Source: DASRDR01 sp963812945 [NCBI: uncultured Candidatus Rokubacteria bacterium]
Lineage (GTDB): Bacteria; Methylomirabilota; Methylomirabilia; Rokubacteriales
Direction: 5' to 3'
DNA length: 64,000 bases
NCBI GenBank assembly: GCA_963812945.1
Contig: CAWEXD010000008.1
Span: 3,286,001 to 3,350,000, forward strand
How positions within the stretch are numbered: position 1 is the stretch's first letter; each line of letters begins with the position of its first letter. Below are positions 52,353 through 61,311 of the stretch, one piece after another. The notes beneath the pieces were generated by a model. That model was not told the DNA's origin. It did not search any database and worked only from the letters and a program-made list of their open reading frames with translations. The position numbers and the translations under genes are program-made.

Positions 52353-53747
52353 CTAGCGACCCAGCGCGGCCAGCATCTCCTCCACGCGGGTGAATTTGAC
52401 GCGCGGGCGGCCGGCGGCGCGCCCGCGGGCGACCTCCAGCGCGTCGAGCCGCTGCCAGTCGGGCCACGCGATGCAGTGCGGCTGCCGCTGCCGAACGAGC
52501 GCCACCGCGGCGCCCGCGTCCGGCTCGGACGGCGCGAGCACCCGGCCCCGGGCAAGGTCCTCCACCATGCAGGCGACGGTCTCCGCGGCGTCGGGCTTGT
52601 TGGTCCCGATCACGCCGGTCGGGCCGCGCTTGATCCAGCCGGCCACGTACTCGCCCGGCCGGGGCGCACGGCTGTCCGGGTCGAGGACGCGCCCCTTGTC
52701 GTTCCAGATCACGCCCCAGGCATCCTGGAAGGGGACGCCGGGAATCGGCACGCCCCGATACCCGACCGAGCGGAACACGAGCCCCACCGGCAGGTCTTCG
52801 AACGTCTCCGTGGGGCGCGCCTGGAGCGTGCCGGCGGCCGTCGCCTGGAGCTCGTTCCTCACCAGGCGCATGCCGGCGACCGCGCCGTCCTCGTCGCCGT
52901 GGAGCGCGACCGGTGAGACGAGGAACCGAGGAAAGAGGGTCCGTGGCTTGCCGCCCGGCGGCCGCCGCGCGAAGTCGCGCAGGATCTCCACCTTCTTCTG
53001 CGTGCTCCGGTCCCCGCTCTTCTCGAGCTCGGCGCGGGAGAGCGGATCGAGCTCCACCTCGTCCGGCCTCACCCGGATGTCGGCCCCGGGCAGCTCACCG
53101 AGCTCCCGGATCTCCGGGTTCGTGAAGGCGGCCTGGGCGGGTCCCCGCCGGCCGAGCATGTAGACCTCGCGCACGCGGCTCTCCCGGAGCGCGGCCAGGG
53201 CGTCGTCGCTGATGTCGGTCGCGGCGAGCTCCTCGAAGGTCCGGCACAGGATGCGCACCACGTCCACCGCGACGTTGCCGACGCCGACGACCGCGACCCG
53301 TTCCTGCGAGAGGTCGAATCGCTGCTCCCGGTAGTCGGGGTGCCCGTTGTACCAGGCCACGAAGTCGGTCGCCGGGTGGCTGCCCCGGAGGTCCTCCCCG
53401 GGAATGCCCATGCGGCGGTCGGTCTGGGCGCCCGTCGTGTAGACCACCTGGTGGTAGTGCGCCCGGAGGTCGTCGATCGTCACGTCCTTGCCTAGCTCGA
53501 CGTTGCCGAAGAAGCGGAACCCGGGGTGGGCGGCGGTCTTGTCGAAGGCGGCCGTGACGTTCTTGATCTTCTGGTGGTCCGGCGCGACCCCGAACCGGAC
53601 CAGGCCGTAGGGCGTCGGCAGGCGGTCGTAGAGATCCACCAGCACGGTGAGGCCCGGCTGCCGGAACAGCTGCTCCGCCGTGTAGAAGCCGGCGGGTCCC
53701 GCGCCGATGACGGCGACCCGGAGCGGCCGGCCTTCGGTGCCCAACAT
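52353..53747 (-). CDS. Ferredoxin-NADP reductase, adrenodoxin-reductase type (FprA-like)
   Basis: A 464-residue FAD/NADP enzyme of the glutamate-synthase/adrenodoxin-reductase fold. FAD motif GAGPAGFYTAEQL follows the N-terminus, and PYGLVRFGVAPDH is the diagnostic loop of the FprA subgroup. NADP is bound by GVGNVAVDVVRIL. The C-terminal GWIKRGPTGVIGTNKPDA is also diagnostic. It should pass electrons between NADPH and ferredoxin. ATG 53747 is chosen because the longer reading from 53804 is encoded by the left arm of a REP-like element. Confidence 0.93.
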   Translation of the reverse strand: MLGTEGRPLRVAVIGAGPAGFYTAEQLFRQPGLTVLVDLYDRLPTPYGLVRFGVAPDHQKIKNVTAAFDKTAAHPGFRFFGNVELGKDVTIDDLRAHYHQVVYTTGAQTDRRMGIPGEDLRGSHPATDFVAWYNGHPDYREQRFDLSQERVAVVGVGNVAVDVVRILCRTFEELAATDISDDALAALRESRVREVYMLGRRGPAQAAFTNPEIRELGELPGADIRVRPDEVELDPLSRAELEKSGDRSTQKKVEILRDFARRPPGGKPRTLFPRFLVSPVALHGDEDGAVAGMRLVRNELQATAAGTLQARPTETFEDLPVGLVFRSVGYRGVPIPGVPFQDAWGVIWNDKGRVLDPDSRAPRPGEYVAGWIKRGPTGVIGTNKPDAAETVACMVEDLARGRVLAPSEPDAGAAVALVRQRQPHCIAWPDWQRLDALEVARGRAAGRPRVKFTRVEEMLAALGR

Positions 53748-53748
53748 C

Positions 53749-53848
53749 GGGGTCAGGCCCTGACTTCCATCAATCCACCCTCGCGACGTTGGCGAGGCCG
53801 GCACCGCCCGCCGACCTGAAACGGAGTGACGTCAAGGCTTGACCCCGG
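53749..53848. repeat. REP-like inverted repeat between the reductase and CBS genes
   Basis: The arms are 53749-53767 and 53828-53846. Each reads GGGGTCA(G/A)GCC(C/T)TGAC(T/G)TC, with three mismatches over 19 bases. The right arm supplies the TGA stop (53832-53834) and the last residues (GVKP) of the CBS protein. The left arm begins one base upstream of the reductase ATG. It is related to 20117-20211 and 60780-60861. Confidence 0.65.
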
Positions 53849-54266
53849 AGACCTGCGTCTGCAGCGTGTCCACCTCGCCGAGGTACTGGTCGAGCTCCGC
53901 CTTGACGACGTCCCCGATCGAGACGATCCCGACCAGCCGGCCGTCGGCGATCACGGGCACGTGCCGGATGCGGCGCTCCGTCATCGTGTGCCGCACCGCG
54001 CGGAGATCGTCCTCCGGCACCCCGACGATCACGTCGCGCGTCATGATCTCGCCCACGGTGCGCGCAAAAAGCCGCTCGTCCCGGGCGGCCTCGCGCACGA
54101 TGTCGCGCTCGGACAGGATGCCCGCCGGCACGCCGGTCTCGTCCACGACCACGAGCGCGCCGATGTTGTGCTCCGCCAGGAGCGAGAGGGCCTGCCGGAT
54201 CGACTGCTCGGGGCGACCGGTGACGACCCGGCCGCCCTTCTGCGCCAGGATGCTCGCGATGTTCAT
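53832..54266 (-). CDS. CBS-domain-pair protein
   Basis: A 144-residue protein made almost entirely of two CBS domains (about 15-70 and 78-135), with the usual GILSERDIVR and GIVSIGDVV motifs. Such stand-alone Bateman modules bind adenosyl nucleotides and modulate partners. It starts one base after the stop of the acyl-CoA synthetase. The stop codon and last residues lie in a REP-like arm. Confidence 0.9.
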   Translation of the reverse strand: MNIASILAQKGGRVVTGRPEQSIRQALSLLAEHNIGALVVVDETGVPAGILSERDIVREAARDERLFARTVGEIMTRDVIVGVPEDDLRAVRHTMTERRIRHVPVIADGRLVGIVSIGDVVKAELDQYLGEVDTLQTQVSGVKP

Positions 54267-54267
54267 G

Positions 54268-55902
54268 TCAGCTCACCACTTTCGCCTGCTCGCGCAGGAG
54301 GTATTTCTGGATCTTCCCGGTCGAGGTCTTGGGCAGCGGGCCGAAGACGACGGCACGGGGCGCCTTGAAGTGGGCGAGGTTCGCGCGGCACCACGCGATG
54401 ATGTCCTCGGCCGTCGCGGGCGCCGCGGTCGCCTTGAGGGTGACGAACGCGCACGGCGTCTCACCCCACTTCGGATCGGGCTTGGCCACGACGGCCGCCT
54501 CCATGACGGCGGGATGCCGGTAGAGGACCTCCTCGACCTCGAGCGAGGAGACGTTCTCGCCGCCCGAGATGATGATGTCCTTCGACCGGTCCTTGATCTC
54601 GACGTAGCCGTCCGGGTGCCACACCGCCAGGTCGCCGGTGTGGAACCAACCGCCCCGGAACGCGTCCTCCGTGGCCGCCGGGTTCCGGAGGTACCCCTTC
54701 ATCACCGTGTTGCCGCGCAGCATGACCTCCCCCATGGTGACGCCGTCCCGCGGCACCGGCGCGAGCGTCACCGGGTCGGCGACCATGAGCCCGTCGAGCG
54801 TCGGGTATGCCACGCCCTGCCGCGCCGCGTGAACCGCCCGCTCGGCAAAGGGGAGCTGGTCCCACTCGGGCTGCCAGGCGCACAGCGTCGCGGGACCGTA
54901 CGACTCGGTCAGCCCGTAGAGGTGGGTGACCCGGAACCCCATCGCCTCCATCGCCAGGATGACCGCGGACGGCGGCGCGGCCCCCCCGGTCGCGACGTCG
55001 ACCACGTGGTCGAGCGGGATCTTCGCCTCCTCCGGCGCGTGGATCAGCGCGGTGAGCACCACCGGAGCCCCGCAGAGGTGCGTGACACCGTGGCGGCGGA
55101 TCAGCCGGAAGATCAGCGCCGGATCGACCTTCCGGAGGCACACGTGCGTCCCTCCCACCGCGGTGACCGCCCACGTGTGGGTCCACCCGTTGCAATGGAA
55201 CATCGGAAGGGTCCAGAGGTACACGGAGCGTGGCCCGAGGCCGAACGCGAGCGCATTGCCGAGCGCGTTCAGGTACGCGCCCCGGTGCGAGTACACGACG
55301 CCCTTCGGGTTTCCGGTCGTCCCCGAAGTGTAGAGCAGCGCCAGCGCCTGCCACTCGTCGGCCGGGCGCGCCCACTCGTGCTCGGGGTCGCCCTCGTCGA
55401 GGAGTCCTTCGTAGTCCGTGGCGCCCAGGCGCGCCCCGCCGCGCCCGGGGTCCGCGAGGGGGTCGACGACGTCCACGACCGGGATCGGCCACGGCAGGAG
55501 CGCGAGCGCCGGCGCGATCGTGTCGGAGAATTCCGTGTCGGTGATCAGGAGCTTGGCGTCGGCATGCTGGAGGATGAAGGCGATGGACCGGGCATCCAGC
55601 CGGTAGTTGAGCGCGTTCAGGACAGCCCCGGCCATCGGCACCCCGTAGTGGGCCTCGAGCATGGCTGGCACGTTCGGCGCCATGATGGCCACGGTGTCGC
55701 CCGCCCCGATCCCGCGGCGCGCGAGCGCGGAGGCGAGCCGTCGCGCCCGCGCGTGGAGCTCCGCGTAGGTGAATGCCCGATCGTCGTGCAGCACGGCCAC
55801 CTTCCCCGGGTAGACGGCCGCGGCGCGGGCGAGGAAGCTGACCGGGCTCAGGGGCTCGTGATTGGCCGGGCGCTGCTCGAGGCCGTCGTCGAAGGGGTTC
55901 AC
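54268..55902 (-). CDS. Fatty-acid/acyl-CoA synthetase (AMP-forming, AlkK-like)
   Basis: A 544-residue adenylate-forming enzyme. It has P-loop LLYTSGTTGNPKGVV, LPMFHCNGW (typical of medium-chain/AlkK-like synthetases), A5 YGLTESYGPAT, and the C-terminal A10 motif KTSTGKIQKYLLRE with catalytic Lys. It activates fatty or aromatic acids. The GTG lies three bases downstream of the crotonase stop, so activation and beta-oxidation steps are probably co-expressed. Confidence 0.92.
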   Translation of the reverse strand: MNPFDDGLEQRPANHEPLSPVSFLARAAAVYPGKVAVLHDDRAFTYAELHARARRLASALARRGIGAGDTVAIMAPNVPAMLEAHYGVPMAGAVLNALNYRLDARSIAFILQHADAKLLITDTEFSDTIAPALALLPWPIPVVDVVDPLADPGRGGARLGATDYEGLLDEGDPEHEWARPADEWQALALLYTSGTTGNPKGVVYSHRGAYLNALGNALAFGLGPRSVYLWTLPMFHCNGWTHTWAVTAVGGTHVCLRKVDPALIFRLIRRHGVTHLCGAPVVLTALIHAPEEAKIPLDHVVDVATGGAAPPSAVILAMEAMGFRVTHLYGLTESYGPATLCAWQPEWDQLPFAERAVHAARQGVAYPTLDGLMVADPVTLAPVPRDGVTMGEVMLRGNTVMKGYLRNPAATEDAFRGGWFHTGDLAVWHPDGYVEIKDRSKDIIISGGENVSSLEVEEVLYRHPAVMEAAVVAKPDPKWGETPCAFVTLKATAAPATAEDIIAWCRANLAHFKAPRAVVFGPLPKTSTGKIQKYLLREQAKVVS

Positions 55903-55904
55903 CG

Positions 55905-56693
55905 TCAGCGCCCGGCGGGGGGCGGGAAGAAGCGGGGCTCGCGCCGCTCGTTCCAGGCCCGGTTGGCCTCGTCGAGCTCCCAGGAGCGCATGCACTCCAT
56001 CTGCGCGGCGACGACGTCGTCGATCAGCTCGCGAGGGTCCGCATGGAAGGACGCGAGCAGCAGGCGCTTCGTGTGCCGCGTGGCGGTGGGAGCGGCCTCG
56101 AGACACCGGTCGATCAGGCGTCGGAGCTCGCCCTCGAACGACTCCCCCGGCACGACCCAGTTCACCAGCCCCATGGCCAGGCCCTGCTCCGGGGTGAGGT
56201 GGTCGTTCAGGAGGGCCAGCTCCTTGGCCCGCCCGAGCCCGATGACGCGGGCGAGCCGGAGGACGGCTCCGTCCGGGATCAGCCCGTGTCGGGTCGCCCC
56301 GAGTCCCAGCACCGCGTCGGCCGCGCACAGCCGGAGGTCGCAGGCGAGCGCGAGCTGGAGCCCGCCGCCGATGCAGTAGCCGCGGATCGCCGCGATCACC
56401 AGCTTCCCCATGTCCTCGAGGCCGTTCAGCGCCCGGATCCAGTCGCGGAAGAACGGCTCCCCGACGGCGCCGGCGGACAGGGCCCTGCGGTCCATCCCCG
56501 ACGAGAAGGCCCGCCCCTCGCCGGTGACCACGACCACCCAGGCGTCCGCGTCAGTCTCGGCGGCGGCGACCGCGGCGGCCAGGTCCGTCGCGAGCTGCGC
56601 ATCGAGGGCGTTCAGCACCTGGGGCCGCGTGAGGGTGATCCTCCCCACGCCGGCCGCGGCCTCGTATCGGACGTGGGCGCCTATGAGCTTCAC
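55905..56693 (-). CDS. Enoyl-CoA hydratase/isomerase family protein
   Basis: A 262-residue crotonase-fold protein. It shows the CoA/oxyanion-hole motifs FSSGMDRRAL and AIRGYCIGGGLQLALACD. The first hydratase glutamate (usually in GLPEV) is replaced (LGLGATRHGLIPDG), while the downstream Glu in GRAKELAL is kept. One-Glu crotonases are often isomerases or other CoA enzymes, so hydratase activity is uncertain. A GTG at 56693 begins the conserved region. Confidence 0.85.
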   Translation of the reverse strand: MKLIGAHVRYEAAAGVGRITLTRPQVLNALDAQLATDLAAAVAAAETDADAWVVVVTGEGRAFSSGMDRRALSAGAVGEPFFRDWIRALNGLEDMGKLVIAAIRGYCIGGGLQLALACDLRLCAADAVLGLGATRHGLIPDGAVLRLARVIGLGRAKELALLNDHLTPEQGLAMGLVNWVVPGESFEGELRRLIDRCLEAAPTATRHTKRLLLASFHADPRELIDDVVAAQMECMRSWELDEANRAWNERREPRFFPPPAGR

Positions 56694-56732
56694 CGGCCCT
56701 ACCCTCCCAAGTGCCCCTTGGCGTGTCAAGCC

Positions 56733-56885
56733 GCCGAGCCGTGGATGAAGGAGCCGGCCCACATCATGGTGTTCCCGACGGGCAAGCTCGATCCGAAGGT
56801 CTACGGCACCGATCCCCACTCGGGACGCCCGTGGATCATGTGGGCGGGCACGCCGTACGAGCACCTCATGGTCCCGGTGAAGTAG
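56733..56885 (+). pseudogene. C-terminal remnant of an unknown protein on the plus strand
   Basis: In the 341-bp gap 56694-57034, the plus strand carries 46 codons after an ATG at 56745, preceded by in-frame Glu-Pro-Trp, ending TAG. The product (MKEPAHIMVFPTGKLDP, then GRPWIMWAGTPYEHLMVPV) has natural-looking composition and reads like the end of a family of hypothetical secreted proteins I have seen in similar genomes. No N-terminal part is recognisable upstream, where the crotonase gene lies. I saw nothing else in the gap. Confidence 0.45.
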
Positions 56886-57034
56886 TTCGACCCGAGTTCC
56901 CTCCCGAGGGGAGGCGGGCCGGAGCCTTCCCCGGGAGGATCGGCGCGGACCAGGGGTGGGCGCCGAGGACGAACTCGCTCCGCCTCGAACCGCCAGGCCT
57001 CGAGCCACCGAGGCCAGGCCGACCGGGCCGGTCT

Positions 57035-57754
57035 TCAGGCCCGCGGGCCGAGGACGACCCGCTCGTGGAGGCCCGAGAGGATCTCGTCGACCGCGGCCGA
57101 GGCCCAGATGCGGAAGAACGGCGACGCCTGGAGCGCGCCGAACTCCCGATCCACTCGAGCGCCGGTCGCCTCCGGTGTCTCACCGGGCCGGGCCACGCGG
57201 ATATGCCCGTAGACCAGCCGGTCCTTGTCGTAGATCCGCGGGTACTCGACGTAGTGGTGGAGGTACCGGAGGTCAGCCGTGTAGAAGACGGCCACCGGAA
57301 TCGACTGCCAGGTCTGGCCGCGCTTCTCGTTCAGGAACTCGGCCACGAGGTCGGCGTTGCTGTCCGGGGCCTCGGCCAGCGTGGGCCGCTGGCTCCGCCC
57401 GAAGCGCTGCCCGTCGCGGCGGAAGATCCGGAGCTCGAGTCCGCCGGCCTCCGCGAGCCGCTGCAGCATGGGGACGTCGCGCCGGCAGTCGGACGACCAC
57501 TCCTCGGAGATGACGAGGACGCGTCGCGGCCCCTCGGGCTGAGCCGCCAGCCAGCGGATGGCCGCTGCCTGGGCGTCGGAGAGCCGGACGGAGTCGTACC
57601 ACCTCCGCACCCAGCCGCTCCAGTCCCGCCGCGCCCCGCCGTCGGTGCTCTCGCGGCGGAGGTTCTCGGGGCTCGCCACGTAGGCGAGATACTCCTCGAA
57701 GGTCATCCCCGACGCGTAGCGCTCCGGGGTGACCACGGTCCTCGTGCGATCCAT
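57035..57754 (-). CDS. Thioredoxin-family protein
   Basis: A 239-residue cytoplasmic protein with a thioredoxin-like domain. The active-site segment SEEWSSDCRRDVPML has a single Cys in place of CxxC, as in the thioredoxin-9-like family. The strand SIPVAVFY carries a probable cis-Pro. A flanking helical N-terminus (YLAYVASPENLRRE) belongs to the same family. It lies 14 bp after the acyl-CoA dehydrogenase gene. Its role is unknown. Confidence 0.75.
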   Translation of the reverse strand: MDRTRTVVTPERYASGMTFEEYLAYVASPENLRRESTDGGARRDWSGWVRRWYDSVRLSDAQAAAIRWLAAQPEGPRRVLVISEEWSSDCRRDVPMLQRLAEAGGLELRIFRRDGQRFGRSQRPTLAEAPDSNADLVAEFLNEKRGQTWQSIPVAVFYTADLRYLHHYVEYPRIYDKDRLVYGHIRVARPGETPEATGARVDREFGALQASPFFRIWASAAVDEILSGLHERVVLGPRA

Positions 57755-57768
57755 GAGGCCTCCGGCGG

Positions 57769-58914
57769 CTACCGCGATTCGAGCAGGTGCCGCGCGATGA
57801 CCATGCGCTGCACTTCCGACGTTCCCTCGCCGATCTCGCAGAGCTTGGCGTCCCGGTAGAAGCGCTCGACGGGGAACTCGCGCGTGTAGCCGTAGCCCCC
57901 GTGCACCTGGACGGCCTTCGTCGCGCACCGGACGGCGACCTCGGAGGCGAAGACCTTCGCCATGGACGCCTCGCGCATGACGGGGCGACCGTGGTCCTTG
58001 CCGTAGGCCGCGCGGAGGGTGAGGAGGCGAGCCGCTTCCACCTCCGTGGCCAGGTCGGCGAGGATCGCCCGGATGCCCTGGAACTGGCCGATCGGCTGGC
58101 CGAAGGCCTGGCGCTCCTTCGCGTACCGCACGGCGTGATCGAGCGCCCCCTGGGCGAGGCCGACTCCCATCGCGGCCATGGCGATCCGGCCGCCTTCCAG
58201 CACCTTCTTCGTGTCCTGGAAGCCCCGGTTGCGCTCGCCGAGGAGGTTCGCCCCCGGGACACGCACGCCCTCCAAGACGAGCTCGGCCGTGTCGGAGGCG
58301 TGCAGCCCGAGCTTCTTGTAGCGCTGGCCGGGCCGGAACCCTGGCATCCCCTTCTCCAGGATGAAGGCCGAGATCCCGCGCCCGCCGGCGGCCGGATCGG
58401 TCTTCGCCATGACGACCGCCGTCCCGGCGACGCTTCCGTTCGTGATGAAGGCCTTCGTGCCGTCGAGGACGAAGGCGTCGCCCGCCTCCACCGCGGCCGT
58501 CCGCATCGCCGCCGCGTCCGAGCCCGAGCCGGGCTCGGTCAGACCCCAGGCGCCGAGCACGTCGCCACGCGCCAGCGGGGGCACGTACCGCTCGCGCTGG
58601 GCCGCGGTGCCGAAGGTGTAGATGTGGTTCGTGCAGAGCGAGTTGTGGGCCCACATCGTGATGCCGACGGAGCCGTCCACCCGCGACAGCTCCTCCACGA
58701 TGAGCGCGTAGGTGACGTAGTCGAGGCCGGCGCCTCCGTACTCGGGCGAGACCAGCACGCCCATGAACCCGAGGCGGCCGAGCTTCGCGATGAGCTCGGC
58801 GGGGAACTCCTCGGCCTCGTCATAGCGCGCGATGATCGGGGCGATCTCGGCCTCGGCGAACTCCCGGGCGGTGCGCCTGGCCAGCGCCTGCTCGGCCGTC
58901 GGCTCGAAGTCCAT
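57769..58914 (-). CDS. Acyl-CoA dehydrogenase
   Basis: A 381-residue flavoprotein of normal length for the family. FAD-binding segments [17 protein letters not shown] and KAFITNG are present, as is the substrate-side [12 protein letters not shown]. The C-terminal [13 protein letters not shown] matches the short-chain group, with the catalytic base Glu in the EGTSE motif. It oxidises acyl-CoA to enoyl-CoA and passes electrons to ETF. The ligase upstream and crotonase downstream complete part of a beta-oxidation set. Confidence 0.94.
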   Translation of the reverse strand: MDFEPTAEQALARRTAREFAEAEIAPIIARYDEAEEFPAELIAKLGRLGFMGVLVSPEYGGAGLDYVTYALIVEELSRVDGSVGITMWAHNSLCTNHIYTFGTAAQRERYVPPLARGDVLGAWGLTEPGSGSDAAAMRTAAVEAGDAFVLDGTKAFITNGSVAGTAVVMAKTDPAAGGRGISAFILEKGMPGFRPGQRYKKLGLHASDTAELVLEGVRVPGANLLGERNRGFQDTKKVLEGGRIAMAAMGVGLAQGALDHAVRYAKERQAFGQPIGQFQGIRAILADLATEVEAARLLTLRAAYGKDHGRPVMREASMAKVFASEVAVRCATKAVQVHGGYGYTREFPVERFYRDAKLCEIGEGTSEVQRMVIARHLLESR

Positions 58915-58944
58915 GGGGCCCCGCGCGCCGGTCGGGCTATGGTC

Positions 58945-59157
58945 TCAGCGATCTCGTCCGACCGAGAAGGCCCTGACCATCATCAGGATGCCGTAGGCGG
59001 CGAGGAGCCACGGGCCGGCGCTGCCGTCGCCCGCGAGCAGCGCGTCCATGAGGTCCGACGGGCGCCGGACCACCTCTGCCGCCGCGGGCCCCGTGCGCAC
59101 GAACTCCTCGACCGCGAAGAGCAGGCAGAGGACGCCGAGGGTGAGCCGCCAGATCAC
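58945..59157 (-). CDS. Small membrane protein
   Basis: A 70-residue protein with two hydrophobic segments (about 3-17 and 48-62) separated by a polar loop (RTGPAAAEVVRRPSD). It starts at a GTG overlapping the ligase stop by four bases (GTGA) and ends 30 bp before the acyl-CoA dehydrogenase ATG. I recognise no family. The tight coupling argues that it is a real gene rather than chance. Confidence 0.6.
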   Translation of the reverse strand: MIWRLTLGVLCLLFAVEEFVRTGPAAAEVVRRPSDLMDALLAGDGSAGPWLLAAYGILMMVRAFSVGRDR

Positions 59158-60779
59158 AAGGACTGCCTCAGGAGCGCCTTCATCACCTTCCCGTTCGGGT
59201 TTCTGGGCAGCGTGTCGACGATCTCCACGACCTCCGGCACCTTGAAGCGCGCGATGCGCGCGCGGGCCCAGGCCCGGACCTCGTCGGCATCCAGGCGGGT
59301 CCCCGGCCGCGCCACGAGGCACGCCTTGACCCTCTCACCGTACACCGGATCGGGGAGGCCTACCACCGCGGCCTCCAGCACGCCCGGATGCGCACACAGC
59401 ACCTCCTCGACCTCCACGCAGTACACCTTCTCGCCGCCGCGGTTGATCATGTCCTTGATCCGGTCACGGATGGCCACGTAGCCATCCGCGTCGATCGTCG
59501 CAAGATCGCCGGTCCGGAGCCATCCGTCCTCGACGATCGTGGCGGCGGTCGCCGCAGGGTTCCGCCAGTAGCCCGCCACGACCATGGGTCCCCGGACCCA
59601 CAGCTCCCCCACCAGGCGCGCTCCCGCGTCGCGGCCGCTCGCCGGGTCGACCGTCCGGCACTCGCCGACGGGGACGGGGCGTCCCACGGTGTCGATGCGG
59701 GCGAGCGCGTCGGCGTCCGCCAGGCACGTGGCGGGCGACGCCGTCTCGGTCAGGCCGTAGGTGTTGTGGAGGCGGGCGCCGGGAAGCCACTCCCGGAGTG
59801 CCCGGACCGTGTCGCTCGGCATCGGGGCGCCGCCATAGCCCAGGATCCGGAGGCCGGGGAGAGCGACCGCCCGGTAGTCCGGCCGGGCCATCAGCATCAC
59901 GTACACGGTTGGCGCGGCGACGAGGTGCGTGATCCGCTCCGCCGCGAGGAGCCGCAGCGCCTCGCCGGCGTCGAAGCGCGGCATCAGCACGACGGTGCCG
60001 GCGACGGTCGTCATCGCGCAGAGCTGGGCGATGAGGCCGGTCACGTGAACGAGGGGGACCACGACCAGCGAGCGCTCGCCGTCGCGCAGATCGTAGAGGC
60101 GCTCGAACGTGAGACACGCGTGCACCACGTTCCCGTGGGTCGCGACGGCCCCCTTGGGCCGGCCGGTCGTCCCCGAGGTGTACAGCAGGAGCGCGGGGGC
60201 ATCGTCGGCCGTCGCCCCCGCGGGCGCGGCGCCGGTCCACGGCGTCCCGCCGAGCAGATCGTCGAACGACAGGGTGCCCGGCGCGCGGCTGGCGCCGGAC
60301 AGGACGTGCACGACGCCGGGCAGCTCGGCCCGCAGGGGCTCGATCTCGTCGTAGAACGCCGGGTCCGCGAGGAGCACGCGCGGCGCGGCATCGCCCAAGA
60401 GGAAGCGCAGCTCGTCCCGCCGGAGCTTCGTGCTGAGGGGCACGAGGAGCGCGCCGAGCTCGAGCGCGGCGAACGCGGTGAGGCAGAACGGCGCCCCGTT
60501 CGGGAGAAAGGCCGCGACCCGGTCGCCGGGCTCCACGCCGAGCCGCGCCAGGCTGCCGGCCAGGCGCCGCACGCGGTCGTGGACTTCCCGCCAGGTGAGG
60601 CGCGCGCTCGCGTCGACGACCGCCTCCCGGTCCGGCGCGCGCTCGACGGCGCGGGCGAGGAGAGCGGTCAGGCCCGGAGGGCGGTTCGCGTAGCAGAGCA
60701 CGTCCCGGCCGAGGCGGCGCTCGGCGCGGATGCCGGCGGTCAGCTCGGCCGGCCACGCGTCGAGACCGCGCGCTCTCAT
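59154..60779 (-). CDS. Acyl-CoA synthetase (AMP-forming)
   Basis: A 541-residue adenylate-forming enzyme: P-loop LLYTSGTTGRPKGAV, A5 YGLTETASPAT, A7 LRTGDLATIDADG, and C-terminal LPRNPNGKVMKALLRQ with the A10 Lys. The substrate is probably a medium or long acyl chain. The 3' end is coupled to the small membrane protein. Upstream the gene borders the REP-like element at 60780-60861. Confidence 0.92.
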   Translation of the reverse strand: MRARGLDAWPAELTAGIRAERRLGRDVLCYANRPPGLTALLARAVERAPDREAVVDASARLTWREVHDRVRRLAGSLARLGVEPGDRVAAFLPNGAPFCLTAFAALELGALLVPLSTKLRRDELRFLLGDAAPRVLLADPAFYDEIEPLRAELPGVVHVLSGASRAPGTLSFDDLLGGTPWTGAAPAGATADDAPALLLYTSGTTGRPKGAVATHGNVVHACLTFERLYDLRDGERSLVVVPLVHVTGLIAQLCAMTTVAGTVVLMPRFDAGEALRLLAAERITHLVAAPTVYVMLMARPDYRAVALPGLRILGYGGAPMPSDTVRALREWLPGARLHNTYGLTETASPATCLADADALARIDTVGRPVPVGECRTVDPASGRDAGARLVGELWVRGPMVVAGYWRNPAATAATIVEDGWLRTGDLATIDADGYVAIRDRIKDMINRGGEKVYCVEVEEVLCAHPGVLEAAVVGLPDPVYGERVKACLVARPGTRLDADEVRAWARARIARFKVPEVVEIVDTLPRNPNGKVMKALLRQSL

Positions 60780-60861
60780 GGGGTCAGACTTTGACTTCGG
60801 GACATTGACGCGAGGGACCAGGGCGCTCCGGGGAAATGTCCGGAAGTCAAAGTCTGACCCC
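60780..60861. repeat. REP-like inverted repeat (best-preserved copy)
   Basis: The arms 60780-60806 and 60835-60861 are complementary over 27 bases with one mismatch; the innermost conserved block is GGGGTCAGACTTTGACTTC. A 28-base spacer separates them. It fills the gap between the acyl-CoA synthetase and the B12-binding gene, and can fold as a long hairpin. Confidence 0.85.
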
Positions 60862-60872
60862 GGTCAGGGGCG

Positions 60873-61307
60873 TCAGGTGCGGGCGGGGCGGACGTGCTCG
60901 GTCACGAAGGTGACGATGTCGCGCGTGGACGTGCCGGGCGTGAAGATCTCGCGCACGCCCTCGGCCTTCAGGCGCGCGACGTCCTCGGGTGGGACGATGC
61001 CGCCGCCGAAGACCACCACGTCGTCGACCCCCTTCTCGCGCAGGAGCTCCAGCACCCGGCCGAAGAGGTAGTTGTGGGCGCCGGAGAGGACCGAGAGCCC
61101 GATCGCGTCGACGTCCTCCTGGATCGCGGTCGCGACGATCTCCTCGGGACTCTGGTGGAGCCCCGTATAGACGACCTCCATCCCCGCATCCCGGAGAGCT
61201 CGCGCCACGATCTTCGCGCCGCGGTCGTGGCCGTCCAGGCCGGGCTTGCCGACGAGGATGCGCAGCTTCCGCCCCGGAATGGGCGCCGGCCCGCCACTCA
61301 CGAGCAC
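60873..61307 (-). CDS. B12-binding subunit of an acyl-CoA mutase
   Basis: A 144-residue cobalamin-binding domain with DGHDRG (DxHxxG: Asp25, His27, Gly30), the lower-ligand His motif, and LSGAH and GGGIVP loops that bind the corrin tail. It corresponds to the small C-terminal subunit of split methylmalonyl- or isobutyryl-CoA mutases. The large subunit is encoded at 62359-63984, three genes upstream in the same operon. Confidence 0.93.
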   Translation of the reverse strand: MLVSGGPAPIPGRKLRILVGKPGLDGHDRGAKIVARALRDAGMEVVYTGLHQSPEEIVATAIQEDVDAIGLSVLSGAHNYLFGRVLELLREKGVDDVVVFGGGIVPPEDVARLKAEGVREIFTPGTSTRDIVTFVTEHVRPART

Positions 61308-61311
61308 GTCC

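Noticed and set aside
53748-53804. Longer N-terminus for the ferredoxin reductase
   Set aside because: The extra 19 codons are encoded mostly by a REP-like arm; the family begins shortly before the GAGPAG motif.
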